Below, one piece after another: positions 1 through 9,470 of a DNA stretch of 18,213 nt (its first letter is position 1; each line of letters starts with the position of its first letter). Source of the stretch: Theodoxus fluviatilis (lineage: Eukaryota > Mollusca > Gastropoda > Cycloneritida > Neritidae); contig JAWQFJ010020371.1 in the NCBI GenBank assembly GCA_034096865.1, positions 37,501 through 55,713 on the forward strand. Reading direction: 5' to 3'. A program made the position numbers and the translations under genes. The notes under the pieces are model-generated. The model made no database searches and was not told the DNA's origin. It saw nothing but the letters and a program-made list of their open reading frames with translations.

Positions 1-64
1 GAATGAATGAATGAATGAATGAATGAATGAGTGAATGAATAAATGAGTGAATGAATGAATGAAT
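1..64. repeat. (GAAT)n microsatellite
   Basis: About 16 units of GAAT run from the window edge, with a few G/A changes (GAGT, AAAT). The true left end lies outside the window. There is no hairpin or TTTATT motif beside it, so it cannot be tied to the LINE tails found later. Confidence 0.95.
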
Positions 65-170
65 GTAGCTGGAAGTTTTGGAATGACTTAGCGACTGGTA
101 ACATGTTTCACGAGGTGAGTGTCCTAATGCTTTTTGGAAGCAGCACCTTTGAATACATCTCTACCTAAGC

Positions 171-491
171 ATAATTCCTACTTACATACATAATTCCTAC
201 TTACATACATAATTCCTACTTACATACATAATTCCTACTTACATACATAATTCCTACTTACATACATAATTCCTACTTACATACATAATTCCTACTTACA
301 TACATAATTCCTACTTACATACATAATTCCTACTTACATACATAATTCCTACTTACATACATAATTCCTACTTACATACATAATTCCTACTTACATACAT
401 AATTACTACTTACATACATAATTCCTACTTACATACATAATTCCTATTTACATACATAATTACCACTTACATACATAATTCCTACTTACAT
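171..491. repeat. 19-bp minisatellite, about 17 units
   Basis: The unit CCTACTTACATACATAATT repeats head to tail for about 320 bp. Most units are identical. Variants lie towards the right end (units with ATTACTAC, CCTATTTAC and ATTACCAC). The near-identity suggests recent expansion or homogenisation. No open frame or tail structure links it to a mobile element. Confidence 0.95.
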
Positions 492-2055
492 TGCAAGTAT
501 GTGAAGACAACCCAGACAATACTCACCGACGCTTTCCAAGACAACAGACTCCGTGAATTAAGTCGGTCGCTGACGCCAAGAGGCGAAAGACTGCACCTCG
601 AATTGACGTGTAAACTACGTCTTCCTTTAAAGACTTGCAGATGAACTGCAAGCCCAGACATTCAGGGTGCCTCGAGAGTCATTCACCAACTTCCCTACTC
701 CCAACAAACACGCAAGTGCCTGGCGGGAATTCGTCATTTTTATCGAGCCAGCCATCTCGCACATTGCTTGCGAAGCTCTTTGCGAGCCTTGCGTGTCTAG
801 GGAATGATCCGTTTTCCCTGGCCTCTGTGCGGGAGATTACATATTCAATCTTGACCAAAATCGATAGTTAAAAGACAAAGAAAGAAGACTGTATTCGTTG
901 CCCCTTAATCGTCTCAGCAAGGTCACCGTTGCCTGGAGCACTTTCTCGTGCTCTCGAGAGGTAAAGGCGTAGAAATGAAGCTTCTGTTTGATCATAGCAG
1001 ATGCTGTTTTCGTCTTTATCTCATAGACAATGACTGTCGGAACTGGAAAGGAGATCATCTGTATTACGTCTGGTATGCTAGCGTCAAGCGTCTCTGTTTG
1101 ACATCTTTTACTTGTGTGCCTTATAACAAAACATCGACGTATTGTCTTGATAATTACTTTCGAATGATGCATCATGTTTGAAAACAGGAATTGCAAATCT
1201 CCTTAAGGAATGATGATACATCCTCTGCTCTCATTTCAGGTTGTCGAATCACCGACAAAATGTCGGGGAGATAGTGTGTTAGCAACATTTGTTTCAGCAA
1301 AGCACTTACCAAAAAGAGCTGCGGCCTATCGTTGTCTTCGTTCTTGAATTCTGCGACATATCTGGCAGCAATCAAATGTTAGAAAATATTTGCTAAAACC
1401 TTGTGGGTCTGTCCTTTCAAAAGCTAATGCAGACTTTTCCTCTGTCCACGGTTTTCAAGGAAAGTAACACAATCAACGTCTAGCTCATGTCAAGACGCAG
1501 ACATGTTTCCAAGTGCAAGGATACTTGTGGCCCACTTTTCCAGAACCTGCCAGGACGTCTGGGGCGGTGACACAGATGGAGGTACCTGACCAAAAGAGAG
1601 GACCGGACCTCCTCCTCCCTCCAGTGCTTCCTCGCCGGGGTCTCCACGGGGGTTTCCGGTTGCAGGACAGGGGCTAAATGGAGTGACTTCCCTTGGCAGG
1701 CTAGACTGGCCAGTGCCACTGTCCAGCTAAATGGGCGTGAAGCCTTCCCGGGGGTGCGTCAGAGCAGAACAGGGGTCTGGAGGAGTGGACAGCACGCCAC
1801 CACGTGTCTGGAAGCTGCAGCGCTCAGGTCCTCCAGTCCCCAGCACCGCGTCTCCAGAGAGCCTTGCGTGTCACTGTAAACAAGGGGGTGGCTGTCCTCC
1901 TTGTGACTACTGATAGAATAACACTGGCTGAAAGCAGACTATCGATCTCTTTTTTCCATCAGCTGAATTCATCCAACTGTTGCCAAGTCGGCTTGATGTG
2001 ATATGATGTATAAAGCAAATAAGGACTTACACATCTAAACCAGATCGTGCAGTCC
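492..2055. other. No recognisable gene
   Basis: About 1.56 kb of mixed-composition sequence. Open frames here are short (the longest is 119 codons on the - strand, 837-1196). They overlap on both strands and show no domain, splice-bounded exon pattern or known motif. 1550-1900 is more GC-rich but I cannot assign it. Host introns or intergenic DNA are the simplest reading. Confidence 0.5.
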
Positions 2056-2363
2056 TCTGTGTATGTGTGTATGTGTGAGAGTGTGTGTGTATGTGTGTGT
2101 GAGTGTTTGTTTATGTGTGCCTGTGTGTATATGTGTGTATGTGTGTGTATGTGTGTGTGTATTTGTGTGTGTGTGTGTGTTTATGTGTGAGTGTGCTGTG
2201 TGTATGTGTGTGTTTGTTTATGTGTGTGTATGTATGCGTATATGTGTGTCTATGTGTGTTTATGTGTGTGTTTGCTTATGTATGTATGTGTGTATATGTG
2301 TGTGTATGTGTGTATGTGCGTATGTGTTTATTTATGTGTGTCTGTGTGTATGTATGTGTATGA

Positions 2364-2402
<39 letters not shown>

Positions 2403-2661
2403 TGTGTGTATGTGTGTGCATGTGTATGTATGTGTGTGTATTTTTGTGTGTGTGCGTGTGTGTGTATATGTGTGCGTTTGTTTATGTGTGTGTTTGTTTA
2501 TGTGTGTATGTGTGTGTATGTGTGTTTGTTTGTGTGTCAATACGTGTGTGTATGTGTTTGTATGTGTGTATGTGTGTATATGTGTATGTCTATTTATGTG
2601 TGTGTGTTTGTTGATGTGTGTGTGTGTTTGTTTTTTGTGTGTACGTGTGTGTATGTGTGGC
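2056..2661. repeat. Degenerate TG/TGTA repeat, about 600 bp
   Basis: A long alternating pyrimidine-purine tract of TG with interspersed TATG, TTTG and TGAG variants. It holds one pure (TG)n core at about 2369-2401. It gives spurious Cys/Val-rich frames of up to 183 codons, which are repeat artefacts. Such tracts can adopt Z-DNA. Confidence 0.95.
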
Positions 2662-3280
2662 GTTTAGCCCCTGGATGAGCTGCAGGAGTACGCCCAGACG
2701 GCCCAGGAGATAAGAATTCAGCTGACGAGGGAGAGCTCGAGAAACTCCTGTTCCGAAGTTTCACTTTAGTTTTCCGGGACGAGTTATTCATGCACCCTGG
2801 TGCAAAAGCTCAAAACGATGACATGCTCTCCAGAGATGAAACAAATATTCTCCTGTGATTATTCTGCACCCGCGGTCACAAAAATCTCGAGAGTCTTTCG
2901 AATTCTTTATTGGTTAAATGAAGGGTTAAAGGGAAGGATACGAGTCTGATAAGTCAGAGTCAGAAATACACCAGAGTAACAGAGCCTGCCTTGTATGTGG
3001 TCCCTGCGGCATCTCGTCGCTATCCAGCCAACTAAAACAGTTCCACTTGAAACGATAGACGTGAAACGTGATTGGCTAACTGACAGCCGTGGGTTGTGCG
3101 ATGCTATTGTTCTGGTAGAAAATGTCCCCAGAGACCCCTACATCCCATGAGACAGGGAGAGCTTAGGAATTCAAACAGATCAGACACTGCGCATTGCCAC
3201 CACCATGCTGTCATTTAGCCGCTGGACCCTATTCTCGATGGCAATACAGAGCAACTGCAGCGAATACCTCGGAACCTTTC
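2662..3280. other. No recognisable gene
   Basis: Unique-looking sequence without a convincing open frame, RNA gene or repeat. Confidence 0.45.
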
Positions 3281-3480
3281 CTGGGGCGCCCCCGAACAAT
3301 TTTGAAAACCAGGATGCAAAATGGTGCAATCTGGTGCATTCTGAGATGATCATTGCCATAACTGGGATCAGAAACACCACCACCACCACCACCCCCGAAA
3401 AAAACAAACTTTTTTTTTGCTGTTGGGGGGTGTGTGTTCCGGAAACCCCAGAACACCCCCCCCCCCTCCGTCCGCCCCTG
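3281..3480. repeat. Possible dispersed repeat with G/C homopolymer runs
   Basis: A palindromic GGGGCGCCCC at about 3284-3293 is followed by a segment that, on the - strand, reads CAGAATGCACCAGATTGCAC and then a TTTTCAAAATT stretch. From memory this resembles a repeat common in marine invertebrate genomes, but I could not check that. It runs into (CCA)n, poly-A, poly-T, poly-G and poly-C runs (about 3377-3470). The family is unknown. Confidence 0.35.
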
Positions 3481-4131
3481 CTTTCTGCATATTAAACTTC
3501 ACTTACCTCCAAATGTTTCTCTTCTAGTCAGGTGGTTCGGTAACGCGAATATACGTCTCGGTTTCATTGATACAGAAATTGCCTCGGAAAGGCGATTTGT
3601 AACAACGAGAAACCTCCCTCCCTACTGCAGTTCTCATGGGACCAAGTGTCACTGTACAGGCAGAACTACTGCGCGGCTCAAACGGTGCCCGGAGGGCGAG
3701 TGGCCAATAATGTATCATATCGGTCCAGAACTAGTTTTATTAGGATGTCCCAGGGGACGTGGTCCCGCAGGCGTGCAAAGTCTGCTGCGCCGAGCTATTT
3801 CTGCCATCGGTGCAGTAGTCCTGTCCTTGGGGAATGTCCAGGAGGCCTTTGGGAACTCCCCAAGTAGATCTAGACAGCACATGACGTCATCCACAGGATG
3901 ACGACATTGCAATGACGTAGTAAGAATGGATGCATGCGCACTTGGGACCAGACGATATCTTGTGTGACGTAGATGTTTCTACAAGTCGTAGACGAGGGCA
4001 TAGCAGGAATGAGGACTTCCTAGCGAGGAGAGTAACATTTCTGCATCAGCATTTCCCTCGAGAGCAGCGTGAGAAATTGTCTGTTGGCAGGTAGTGGACT
4101 GACTATTAGTATTACGCTTCTTCTCTTTTTT
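3481..4131. other. No recognisable gene
   Basis: A 155-codon frame begins upstream at 3434 and ends at 3901, but its start lies in a homopolymer-rich repeat and it has no recognisable motif. CRE-like sites occur at about 3882 (TGACGTCA) and at nearby half sites. I cannot support a gene. Confidence 0.4.
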
Positions 4132-4155
4132 GGGGTGGGTGGGGTGGGTGGGGGG
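4132..4155 (+). other. G-quadruplex motif
   Basis: Five G runs of 4, 3, 4, 3 and 6 residues are separated by single T loops over 24 bases. This is the pattern of very stable parallel G-quadruplexes. It ends about 15 bp before a (TA)n tract. A biological role here is inference only. Confidence 0.8.
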
Positions 4156-4165
4156 TGAGACTGGA

Positions 4166-4167
<2 letters not shown>

Positions 4168-4228
<61 letters not shown>

Positions 4229-4271
4229 CGTGCGTGTGTGTGCGCGCGCGAGTGCGTATGTATGTGTGTGA
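4168..4271. repeat. (TA)n followed by (TG/CG)n microsatellite
   Basis: About 20 TA units at 4170-4210 change into TG, then CG-containing dinucleotides to about 4270. This is a compound alternating purine-pyrimidine microsatellite. Confidence 0.95.
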
Positions 4272-4470
4272 GACTAAGCTTTGCATATGAGTATGACTGT
4301 CTGTATTTGCTTTCCCTATTCGCCCACCTCCCCTTCCCAATCATTCAGCCTTTCTCTTTCTGTCCTTTATTTTCGTATGTTCGTTCATTCGCTTGTGTGA
4401 TTGTTTGCTTCTTTGTTAACTGAGGTAGCTGGTTGTTGTTTGGCTGGCTGGCTGGCTGATTGGTTGGTTT

Positions 4471-4471
<1 letters not shown>
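4272..4471. other. Spacer with (GGCT)n
   Basis: T-rich sequence with a short GGCT repeat at about 4440-4458 just before the CT tract. No gene is seen. Confidence 0.5.

Positions 4472-4524
<53 letters not shown>
4472..4524 (+). repeat. (CT)26 tract at 5' junction of LINE copy A
   Basis: A pure CT run on the + strand. The next base, 4525, is already in frame with the ORF1 coding sequence of copy A, so the tract marks a 5'-truncation junction. Its polarity relative to the element is the same as at the other LINE junctions here. Confidence 0.95.
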
Positions 4525-4527
<3 letters not shown>

Positions 4528-5274
4528 ACTCGTTTAGACGCCCTAACTGCAGATTTTCAAAACGTTTCACGGATTGGTGCAGACATGGCTGACAAGAATG
4601 AATGCATTTCCAGACGAAATAATGTCAAACTGTTTGGTGTTCAGGAACAAGACAACGAGTCGTACTAGAATTGCCTTCAGACCGTTCGGAATGTTTTCCG
4701 TGAGGCGGTACCAACGGCTCCGTGGTCAGAAAAAGATATTGTCAGGGTCCAACGGTTGCGAACCACAAGAGGGAACAATCGAAATTATCCTCGCCCCATC
4801 GTTGTCGAGATGACAACGATACTGGAGAAACTGATCCTGCTGAGACACGGATGAAATGCAATGAGAAGCAGAGGAATCAGAGTTGACAGTGAGCTCACTA
4901 GCAGACAGACAAAAATCCTTCACGATCTTCGGGAGCTAGGACATCAGGCTTTTTACCGGAATAACAAGCTATGGTTTCAGGACGCCAGACCCAGCCGTAA
5001 CGTCTACAGCCGACCTCAGACTGTAAGGTCCCAGAAACGAGAGAGACAAAGGAATAGGGCATATGGCAGGTGTCCAGTATGCTCAAGAGTGGCACAGTTG
5101 CCCTCCAAAAGAACACGAATGCTCACTGCTTCGAGATCCAAGCCTGCAGACAACAGACGACTGGCAGTACCCGCAAGATTAGACAGGAACATGGGTCCAC
5201 CCGGACATCTATGCAAGTCAAAGACAAGGTGGAGAACATTCGCGTACAAACACTGGTTACTGGCGCCGTTATAA
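4525..5274 (+). pseudogene. LINE ORF1 protein (L1-type RRM + CTD), two in-frame stops
   Basis: ORF1 proteins of this type are RNA-binding chaperones that coat LINE RNA. One frame (starting at 4525) reads through the end of a coiled coil, then RRNNVKLFGVQEQ (the RRM entry), DIVRVQRLR, NRNYPRPIVVEM, and finally MRSRGIRVDSELTSRQ and LRELGHQAFYRNNKLWF of the C-terminal domain. That is the layout of the Transposase_22 family. The frame holds TAG at 4666-4668 and TGA at 4852-4854 but no frameshift up to the end of the CTD, so it is inactivated mainly by nonsense changes. The coiled-coil N-terminus is missing because of the 5' truncation. The first ATG in frame (4585) is probably internal, not the real start. 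The frame after about 5030 is basic and may have shifted. Confidence 0.85.
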
Positions 5275-5296
5275 CCCCACAGGCCCTGCAGAGGAC

Positions 5297-5959
5297 ATGT
5301 ATGATGTCCAAGACGGTGAATGGCGTCCAATAGTCAATCACTTGGAAAGTGAGAGAGGTTCTTCCCACTTGTCATTAATCAGAGATGTTAATGAATGGCA
5401 GAAGATAAAGACAATACTTACATCTGCAGACGACAGGGCACCTCTTGGAATGGACAAACCAGAAGAAGCATACCAGACCTCCTCTCAACAAGTGAGTTTA
5501 GATGAAAACCTAGATCTCTCCCAAGACTCAGGGGGGATATCGACGTCAAGTGAGGGCAGCTCCTCTGGTGGCACCGAGGAGCCTGCTGATGAGCCAATTG
5601 GAACGTGAGAACAAGAGGAGATTGCCGTCGTCGAACCGGGTCTTACTCGGGACCAAAGAGGCAGGAGGGACGTAACCACAGTTCAATGTCAGGATCAGAG
5701 TCTGGATCAGAGTCAGTGAGTGATGAATTCTTCCTCTAGGAGAAAAATTCAGAGGTCACTCCATGACTGCCTGACGAAAACCTCTGTAGTTGACAAACCA
5801 GAGGTTGATACGGGGGAGAACGCTGGTGAAGTCCAGGCAGAGGAGTGTGGTGTGAAAGATGGCGTATCACCGAAGAGCACTTTATCAGCGTGGCATGGTA
5901 GGCTCCGCAGCACGTCATCGTCCTCACAAGATGCTAATCGTGTGGACACACAGTCCTGA
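5297..5959 (+). pseudogene. Ser/Glu-rich region between ORF1 CTD and endonuclease
   Basis: Two open stretches in the same frame (5297-5608 and 5720-5959) are separated by stops at 5606 and about 5717. Both are rich in Ser, Glu, Asp and Gly (for example STSSEGSSSGGTEEPADE). An overlapping frame gives a SGSESGSESVSDE stretch at about 5690-5725. It is probably the disordered tail of ORF1 or the N-terminal lead of ORF2. No catalytic motif is visible. The region is long for an L1-type ORF1/ORF2 junction. The boundary between the two ORFs cannot be fixed in this damaged copy. Confidence 0.5.
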
Positions 5960-6010
5960 TGGCGAGGCCGGCGCCCATTGCAAACAGCAGTGGATGAAAA
6001 CAGTGTCTGT

Positions 6011-6870
6011 GATATATCTGTGCAAGTAATGTGTTGGAATTTGGAAGGCTTGTCTCAGAAAATCTCTGAGCCAGGATTCCTGGAATACTTGCGTAGTTTT
6101 GATATTTGTTGTCTCGAAAGAAACATTTTCTGCCTTGAATTTTGATTTCAGTATACACTTTACAGACTACATGATACTACACTTTCCTGGAGTAAAACTG
6201 TCAGCACAGGGAAGACGATCAGGGGGATTAGTGGTATTTGTGAAGAAACTCTTGCAGAGTGTTCGGTGAAACTTGATACTAAAAATGATGCATTATTAGC
6301 GCTTAGAATCTGCAACCCTTTTCTACGAGACACCATTGTGATATGTGCATCCATCCCACCCATCGATTCTCCATATTACAAAGGCAAAGAAATATCTTCG
6401 AATCTCGTAATCCTTGAAAATCTCATATTGAAATACCAAGAAAGATTTTTTGAAGCAACAATTCTAATCTGTGGAGATTTGAACGCAAGAATAGGAAATT
6501 GGGATACTCACTTAGAAGAGGACCAGAACATAGTTGACGTGGTAGAGGTTGTACCGACGGTCTGTTCTTGCTCAGGTTTCACGTCTCTCAGAGTGTCACA
6601 GGACAAGAAAGTGAATATTTTGGGGGAAATGTTGAGAAACCTATGTAAAGTTTACCACATGGTTGTTCTGAATGGGTGTACAAGAGGTGACAGTTTAGGT
6701 CGGTTTACTTTCTTGTCTCCAAGTGGAGATAGTGTAATTGACTATTGATTGGTTATTGCCCAACACCTTCCATATACCCTGGACCTATGTGTTGACGCCC
6801 GTGTGGAGTCTCACCACATGCCACTCAGAATTGTGTTTGGGCCCCCTAAAGCACGAGTCATCTCCGAGGA
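6011..6870 (+). pseudogene. LINE ORF2 APE-type endonuclease domain
   Basis: This domain nicks target DNA to prime reverse transcription. Motifs are in order but in changing frames. CWNLEGL (Asn codon 6038) is in frame 2. After a +1 shift near 6117, the catalytic Glu (ETF, 6120-6122) and then GRRSGGLVVFVKK are in frame 3. After a second shift near 6250 the frame returns to 2, with GDLNARIG (6473-6496) and SVIDY (to 6745). An in-frame TGA follows at 6746-6748 and reading continues in the same frame. The terminal SDH motif reads Ser-His-His (6809-6817), so the catalytic Asp is replaced. With two shifts, a stop and a lost catalytic residue, this domain is dead. Confidence 0.85.
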
Positions 6871-6974
6871 GAAGACATATTCAAAACTATGCTGGGATGC
6901 AAGAAAGGCAGAAAACCTGAAAAAACCAAACCAAGTTACCCGAGATTGGTATACATTTTACTAGAGCGATTGAA

Positions 6975-7344
6975 ATGATAGACACCTCAATAGAATATGC
7001 TCTCATCAAATTCACCGAAATGTTAACCAGGAGTGCAGAATGTTTAAAAAAAGAAATAAAATCCAGGAACCAAGGATCAACAAAACCACGGGCTCCTTGG
7101 TTTGATAAAGAGTGTAGAGATAGCAAGTGTCACTTCCGTAGTGTTCTGAAAAGACTGAGAACATCTAAAACTGCAGAAGCAAAGGAGCAGTATCTGTTGG
7201 CTAGACGCCAATACAAAGGACTTAGACTGAAAAAAACGCAATCATTTTGCTGAGGTGCGCGTTACGCTTATGAATAGCCTGCATGATTCGCTGTCGTTCT
7301 GGGCCATTGTTAAGGGCTCCACAAAAGTCCAACCCACCAACCAG
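6975..7344 (+). pseudogene. LINE ORF2 linker between endonuclease and RT
   Basis: The open stretch at 6975-7253 contains APWFDKECRDSKCHFRSVLKR and YLLARRQYKGLRLKK. This basic pattern with WFDxEC is typical of the EN-RT linker of many animal LINEs. The reading frame then shifts to 7255-7340 (FWAIVKGS) and back to the RT frame near 7320-7345. It belongs to the same broken ORF2 as its neighbours. Confidence 0.75.
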
Positions 7345-8968
7345 ACATTAATACTAGTACATGGAAATCTCACTTTGAAACAATGTTCCAGGCCGATGAC
7401 AGCCTCGTATGTACTGAACAAGATTTTGACGAACTAGTGCGACATGAGACGTTGGATTCGATCATTACTAGTGAAGAAGTGAGAAGTGCCATTGTTAGAT
7501 TACAGCCTGCAAAGGCGCCTGGTCTAGATGGTTTACCGGGTGGATGTTTCAAGGTAGCTGGAGAAAAAGTCATCCTTTTTTTTACTAAACTGTTCAATGC
7601 TTTTTGTGATACCCATTATTTTACCTCTGCATGGTCACGATCTGTTATCTTCCCTTTGCACAAGAAGAGAGATGTGCTTAATCCTGATAATTACAGAGGT
7701 ATCTCGTTGCTGAGTGCAATGAGCAAGATTTTCACAACCATTCTAGCGAGACGTCTGCGTGTGTGGATGGAGCAAGAAAACAAGATACGTATCGAACAAG
7801 ACGGATTTCGATCCCACCAATCAACAATAGATCACATCTTTACACTGTATAGTATGATCTTGAAATGTGTATACGGAGGCAGACGTGGGAAACTGTACTT
7901 CGCCTTTGTCGATTATAGGAAGGCATTTGATTCTGTCAATCGCGGGCAGCTTTGGAAAGTGCTTGAAGGCGCATGCGTGTCGACAAAGTTTCTTTTGATG
8001 TTAAAGGCAATGTACGCCAACGTCCATGCATGTGTTCGATGGGGTCATGACCTATCTGACTTCTTTGAGTGCCTGGCAGGAGATAAGCAGGGGGCAATTG
8101 AGAGTCCATCAATTTTTTCTCTATACATCAACGCAGTAGCAGACTACATACGAAAAAATGGCAAACATGGAGTACAGATGATACCAGGCATGATAGAGGT
8201 ATTTCATTTGCTTTTTGCGGACGACGTTGCATTGATATCAACGACACCTGTCGGCCTACTGAATCAAATATATAATCTTGTGCTTATTTCAAAGACTCTA
8301 GACTTGAGGGTCAACACTGAGAAGACCAAAGTTATGATGTTCAGAAGAGGTGGTCATTTAGCTTCTTGTGAAAATTGGTTTCTTGACGGTACTCCACTTG
8401 AGGTGGTAAATCAGTATAAGTACCTTGGCTACATACTAACGACGAAACTGTCCATTGATACTAAATTAAATGATCTAGCAGTGAGAGGGGAGCAGAAACG
8501 AGTTCAGGTTTTAAGAGCACTGTGGAACCTGCGCAGTACAAAAACTGAAGTGTTCACAAACATGTTTGACGCGCAAGTTCTGGCGACGCTACTGTACGGT
8601 TCGAAAATTTGGGGTCTCCAGAGAAGTGTAAAGGTACAAAGGACTCATACTTTCATCTGCAAGAAGTATATGGGACTTGATTCAAGGACTCCAAACCATA
8701 TGATCTACGGAGACCTCGGAAGATTTCCGATCTCAAACAATAGTGGTGTTAGGGCCGCAAAATATTGGTTAAAACTATGTCACATGGGACAAGATCGACT
8801 CCCAAAGCAAGCATATAGAATGCTATTGAATTTACGTATTGTTGGCGACAAAAATTGGACAGGATTAGTGATGAACTGTCTATGCCAATTGGGTTTTGGC
8901 TTTGTGTGGATGAATGGAGGAGTTGGCGATGAGATACGTTTTTTGATACAGCTCAAACAAAGAATGAA
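7345..8968 (+). pseudogene. LINE ORF2 reverse transcriptase domain (open frame, first Met at 7383)
   Basis: RNA-dependent DNA polymerase of copy A. The frame opens just after a TAA near 7310 and is stop-free past 8968. The first Met is at 7383, but the coding sense (STWKSHFET) begins upstream, so that Met is not a real start. Residues below count from it. Motifs: KAPGLDGLPGG (about 44-54), FPLHKKRDVLNPDNYRGISL (about 89-108), GFRSHQSTIDHIF, FVDYRKAFD with catalytic Asp177, DKQGAIESPSIF, LFADD with Asp280 and Asp281, VNTEKTKVMMFRRGG, YKYLGYIL. The usual LSP of the fourth block reads ESP. The frame then enters the C-terminal region and stops at RMKE, where a GA run begins. The last codons (RERES) are repeat. 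The zinc-knuckle end is missing. Confidence 0.93.
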
Positions 8969-8986
8969 AGAGAGAGAGAGAGAGAG
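8969..8986 (-). repeat. (CT)9 tract at 3' junction of LINE copy B
   Basis: Reads GA on the + strand. It joins the interrupted ORF2 of copy A to the pentanucleotide tail of copy B. Polarity relative to B is CT, as at other 3' junctions here. Confidence 0.9.
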
Positions 8987-9037
8987 CTGAACTGAACTGA
9001 ACTGAACTGAACTGAACTTTATTTAGGCCGTCGGCCC
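8987..9037 (-). other. LINE 3' terminal hairpin, AATAAA and (TTCAG)6 tail of copy B
   Basis: In element sense: stem GGGCC / GGCCT with loop GAC (9037-9025), one base, AATAAA (9023-9018), then six TTCAG units. The outer pair is G-U. The hairpin is shared with three other 3' ends in this window and is the likely RT-recognition and 3'-end signal. Confidence 0.8.
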
Positions 9038-9107
9038 ATTACATTTACATGTTGAACGTGGTGCTCTCACGTTGCAACGCTATGGTTCGTTAAGGAATCA
9101 TCTTCAT

Positions 9108-9157
9108 ACAAACAATTCATTCAGGCAAATGTACAAACAATTCATTTAGGCAAATAT
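9108..9157. repeat. 25-bp tandem duplication
   Basis: Two adjacent copies of a 25-bp unit starting ACAAACAATTCATT differ at only two or three bases. They lie inside the 3' UTR of copy B. Confidence 0.85.
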
Positions 9158-9308
9158 TGCTGTTTCAGTGCACTATTATTGAAAAACATTCTATTAAGTG
9201 CCCGTAACAAACTTTGAGACACGTCTACCTTCTCGTGTTTTGCTCTCTCATTCTAAGAGCATAAATTATGAACATTGCCAGAGATCTCGTCATTTTTCCT
9301 CCTTTCTT

Positions 9309-9312
<4 letters not shown>

Positions 9313-9339
<27 letters not shown>
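9313..9339 (+). repeat. (TC)13 microsatellite
   Basis: A pure TC run on the + strand next to the upstream side of copy B. It reads GA in B's orientation, which makes it the exception to the polarity seen at the other LINE junctions. Confidence 0.95.
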
Positions 9340-9374
9340 GTCAGGTAGTCGGCCACATTAAAGGAATCAATCAA

Positions 9375-9470
9375 TTTTCCCCTCCGCCCGCCACCCACCC
9401 CCGTCTACCCCCCCCCCTTCCCCCCCCCCCCCCGTCACCCCCGTCTCACCCCACCCACCCCCGCTTCTGC
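9375..9470. repeat. C-rich low-complexity tract
   Basis: Multiple runs of 5 to 13 C separated by A, T or G (for example CCCACCCACCCCCG). The - strand has G-quadruplex potential. No coding meaning. Confidence 0.9.

Larger units (their letters stand above)
4525..8968 (+). mobile_element. LINE copy A (5'-truncated, 3'-interrupted non-LTR retrotransposon)
   Basis: About 4.4 kb holding, in order, an L1-type ORF1 protein, a Ser/Glu-rich region, an APE endonuclease, a linker and a reverse transcriptase. The 5' end is cut inside the ORF1 coiled coil, flush with (CT)26. The 3' end stops in mid ORF2 at a GA run where copy B begins on the other strand. The rest of ORF2 and the 3' UTR of this copy are not found downstream. 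In-frame stops in ORF1 and EN and several frame changes show a dead copy. The ORF1 type points to the L1/Tx1 side of the LINE tree, while the RT has a YRGISLLS style seen in other clades, so I leave the clade open. Confidence 0.92.
8987..9303 (-). mobile_element. LINE copy B, 3' end only
   Basis: On the - strand this holds the end of an ORF2 (LAMFIIYALRMREQ, stop at 9225-9227), a 3' UTR of about 190 nt up to the hairpin, the GGGCC-GAC-GGCCT hairpin (9037-9025), AATAAA (9023-9018) and six GTTCA-type units (9016-8987), then (CT)9. The LAxFIxxAxxxR pattern is typical of the far C-terminus of such ORF2 proteins. The 5' limit is uncertain. A run at 9313-9339 lies just upstream and reads GA in B's orientation, opposite to the polarity at the other junctions. 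Confidence 0.7.

Noticed and set aside
1..64. (GAAT)n as a LINE 3' tail
   Set aside because: No hairpin and no TTTATT motif follow, unlike the four supported tails.
837..1196. 119-codon frame on the - strand
   Set aside because: No motif, no splice-bounded structure, and an overlapping + strand frame of similar quality. Length is within chance.
2063..2678. Cys/Val-rich open frames of up to 183 codons
   Set aside because: They are translations of the TG repeat in several frames and strands.
3434..3901. 155-codon frame on the + strand
   Set aside because: Starts in homopolymer-rich repeat sequence, has no known domain and has no support from the opposite-strand or flanking context.
4585..4668. 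ATG at 4585 as the real start of ORF1
   Set aside because: The frame is open upstream to the CT junction with coiled-coil-like sequence, so the ATG is internal in a truncated copy.
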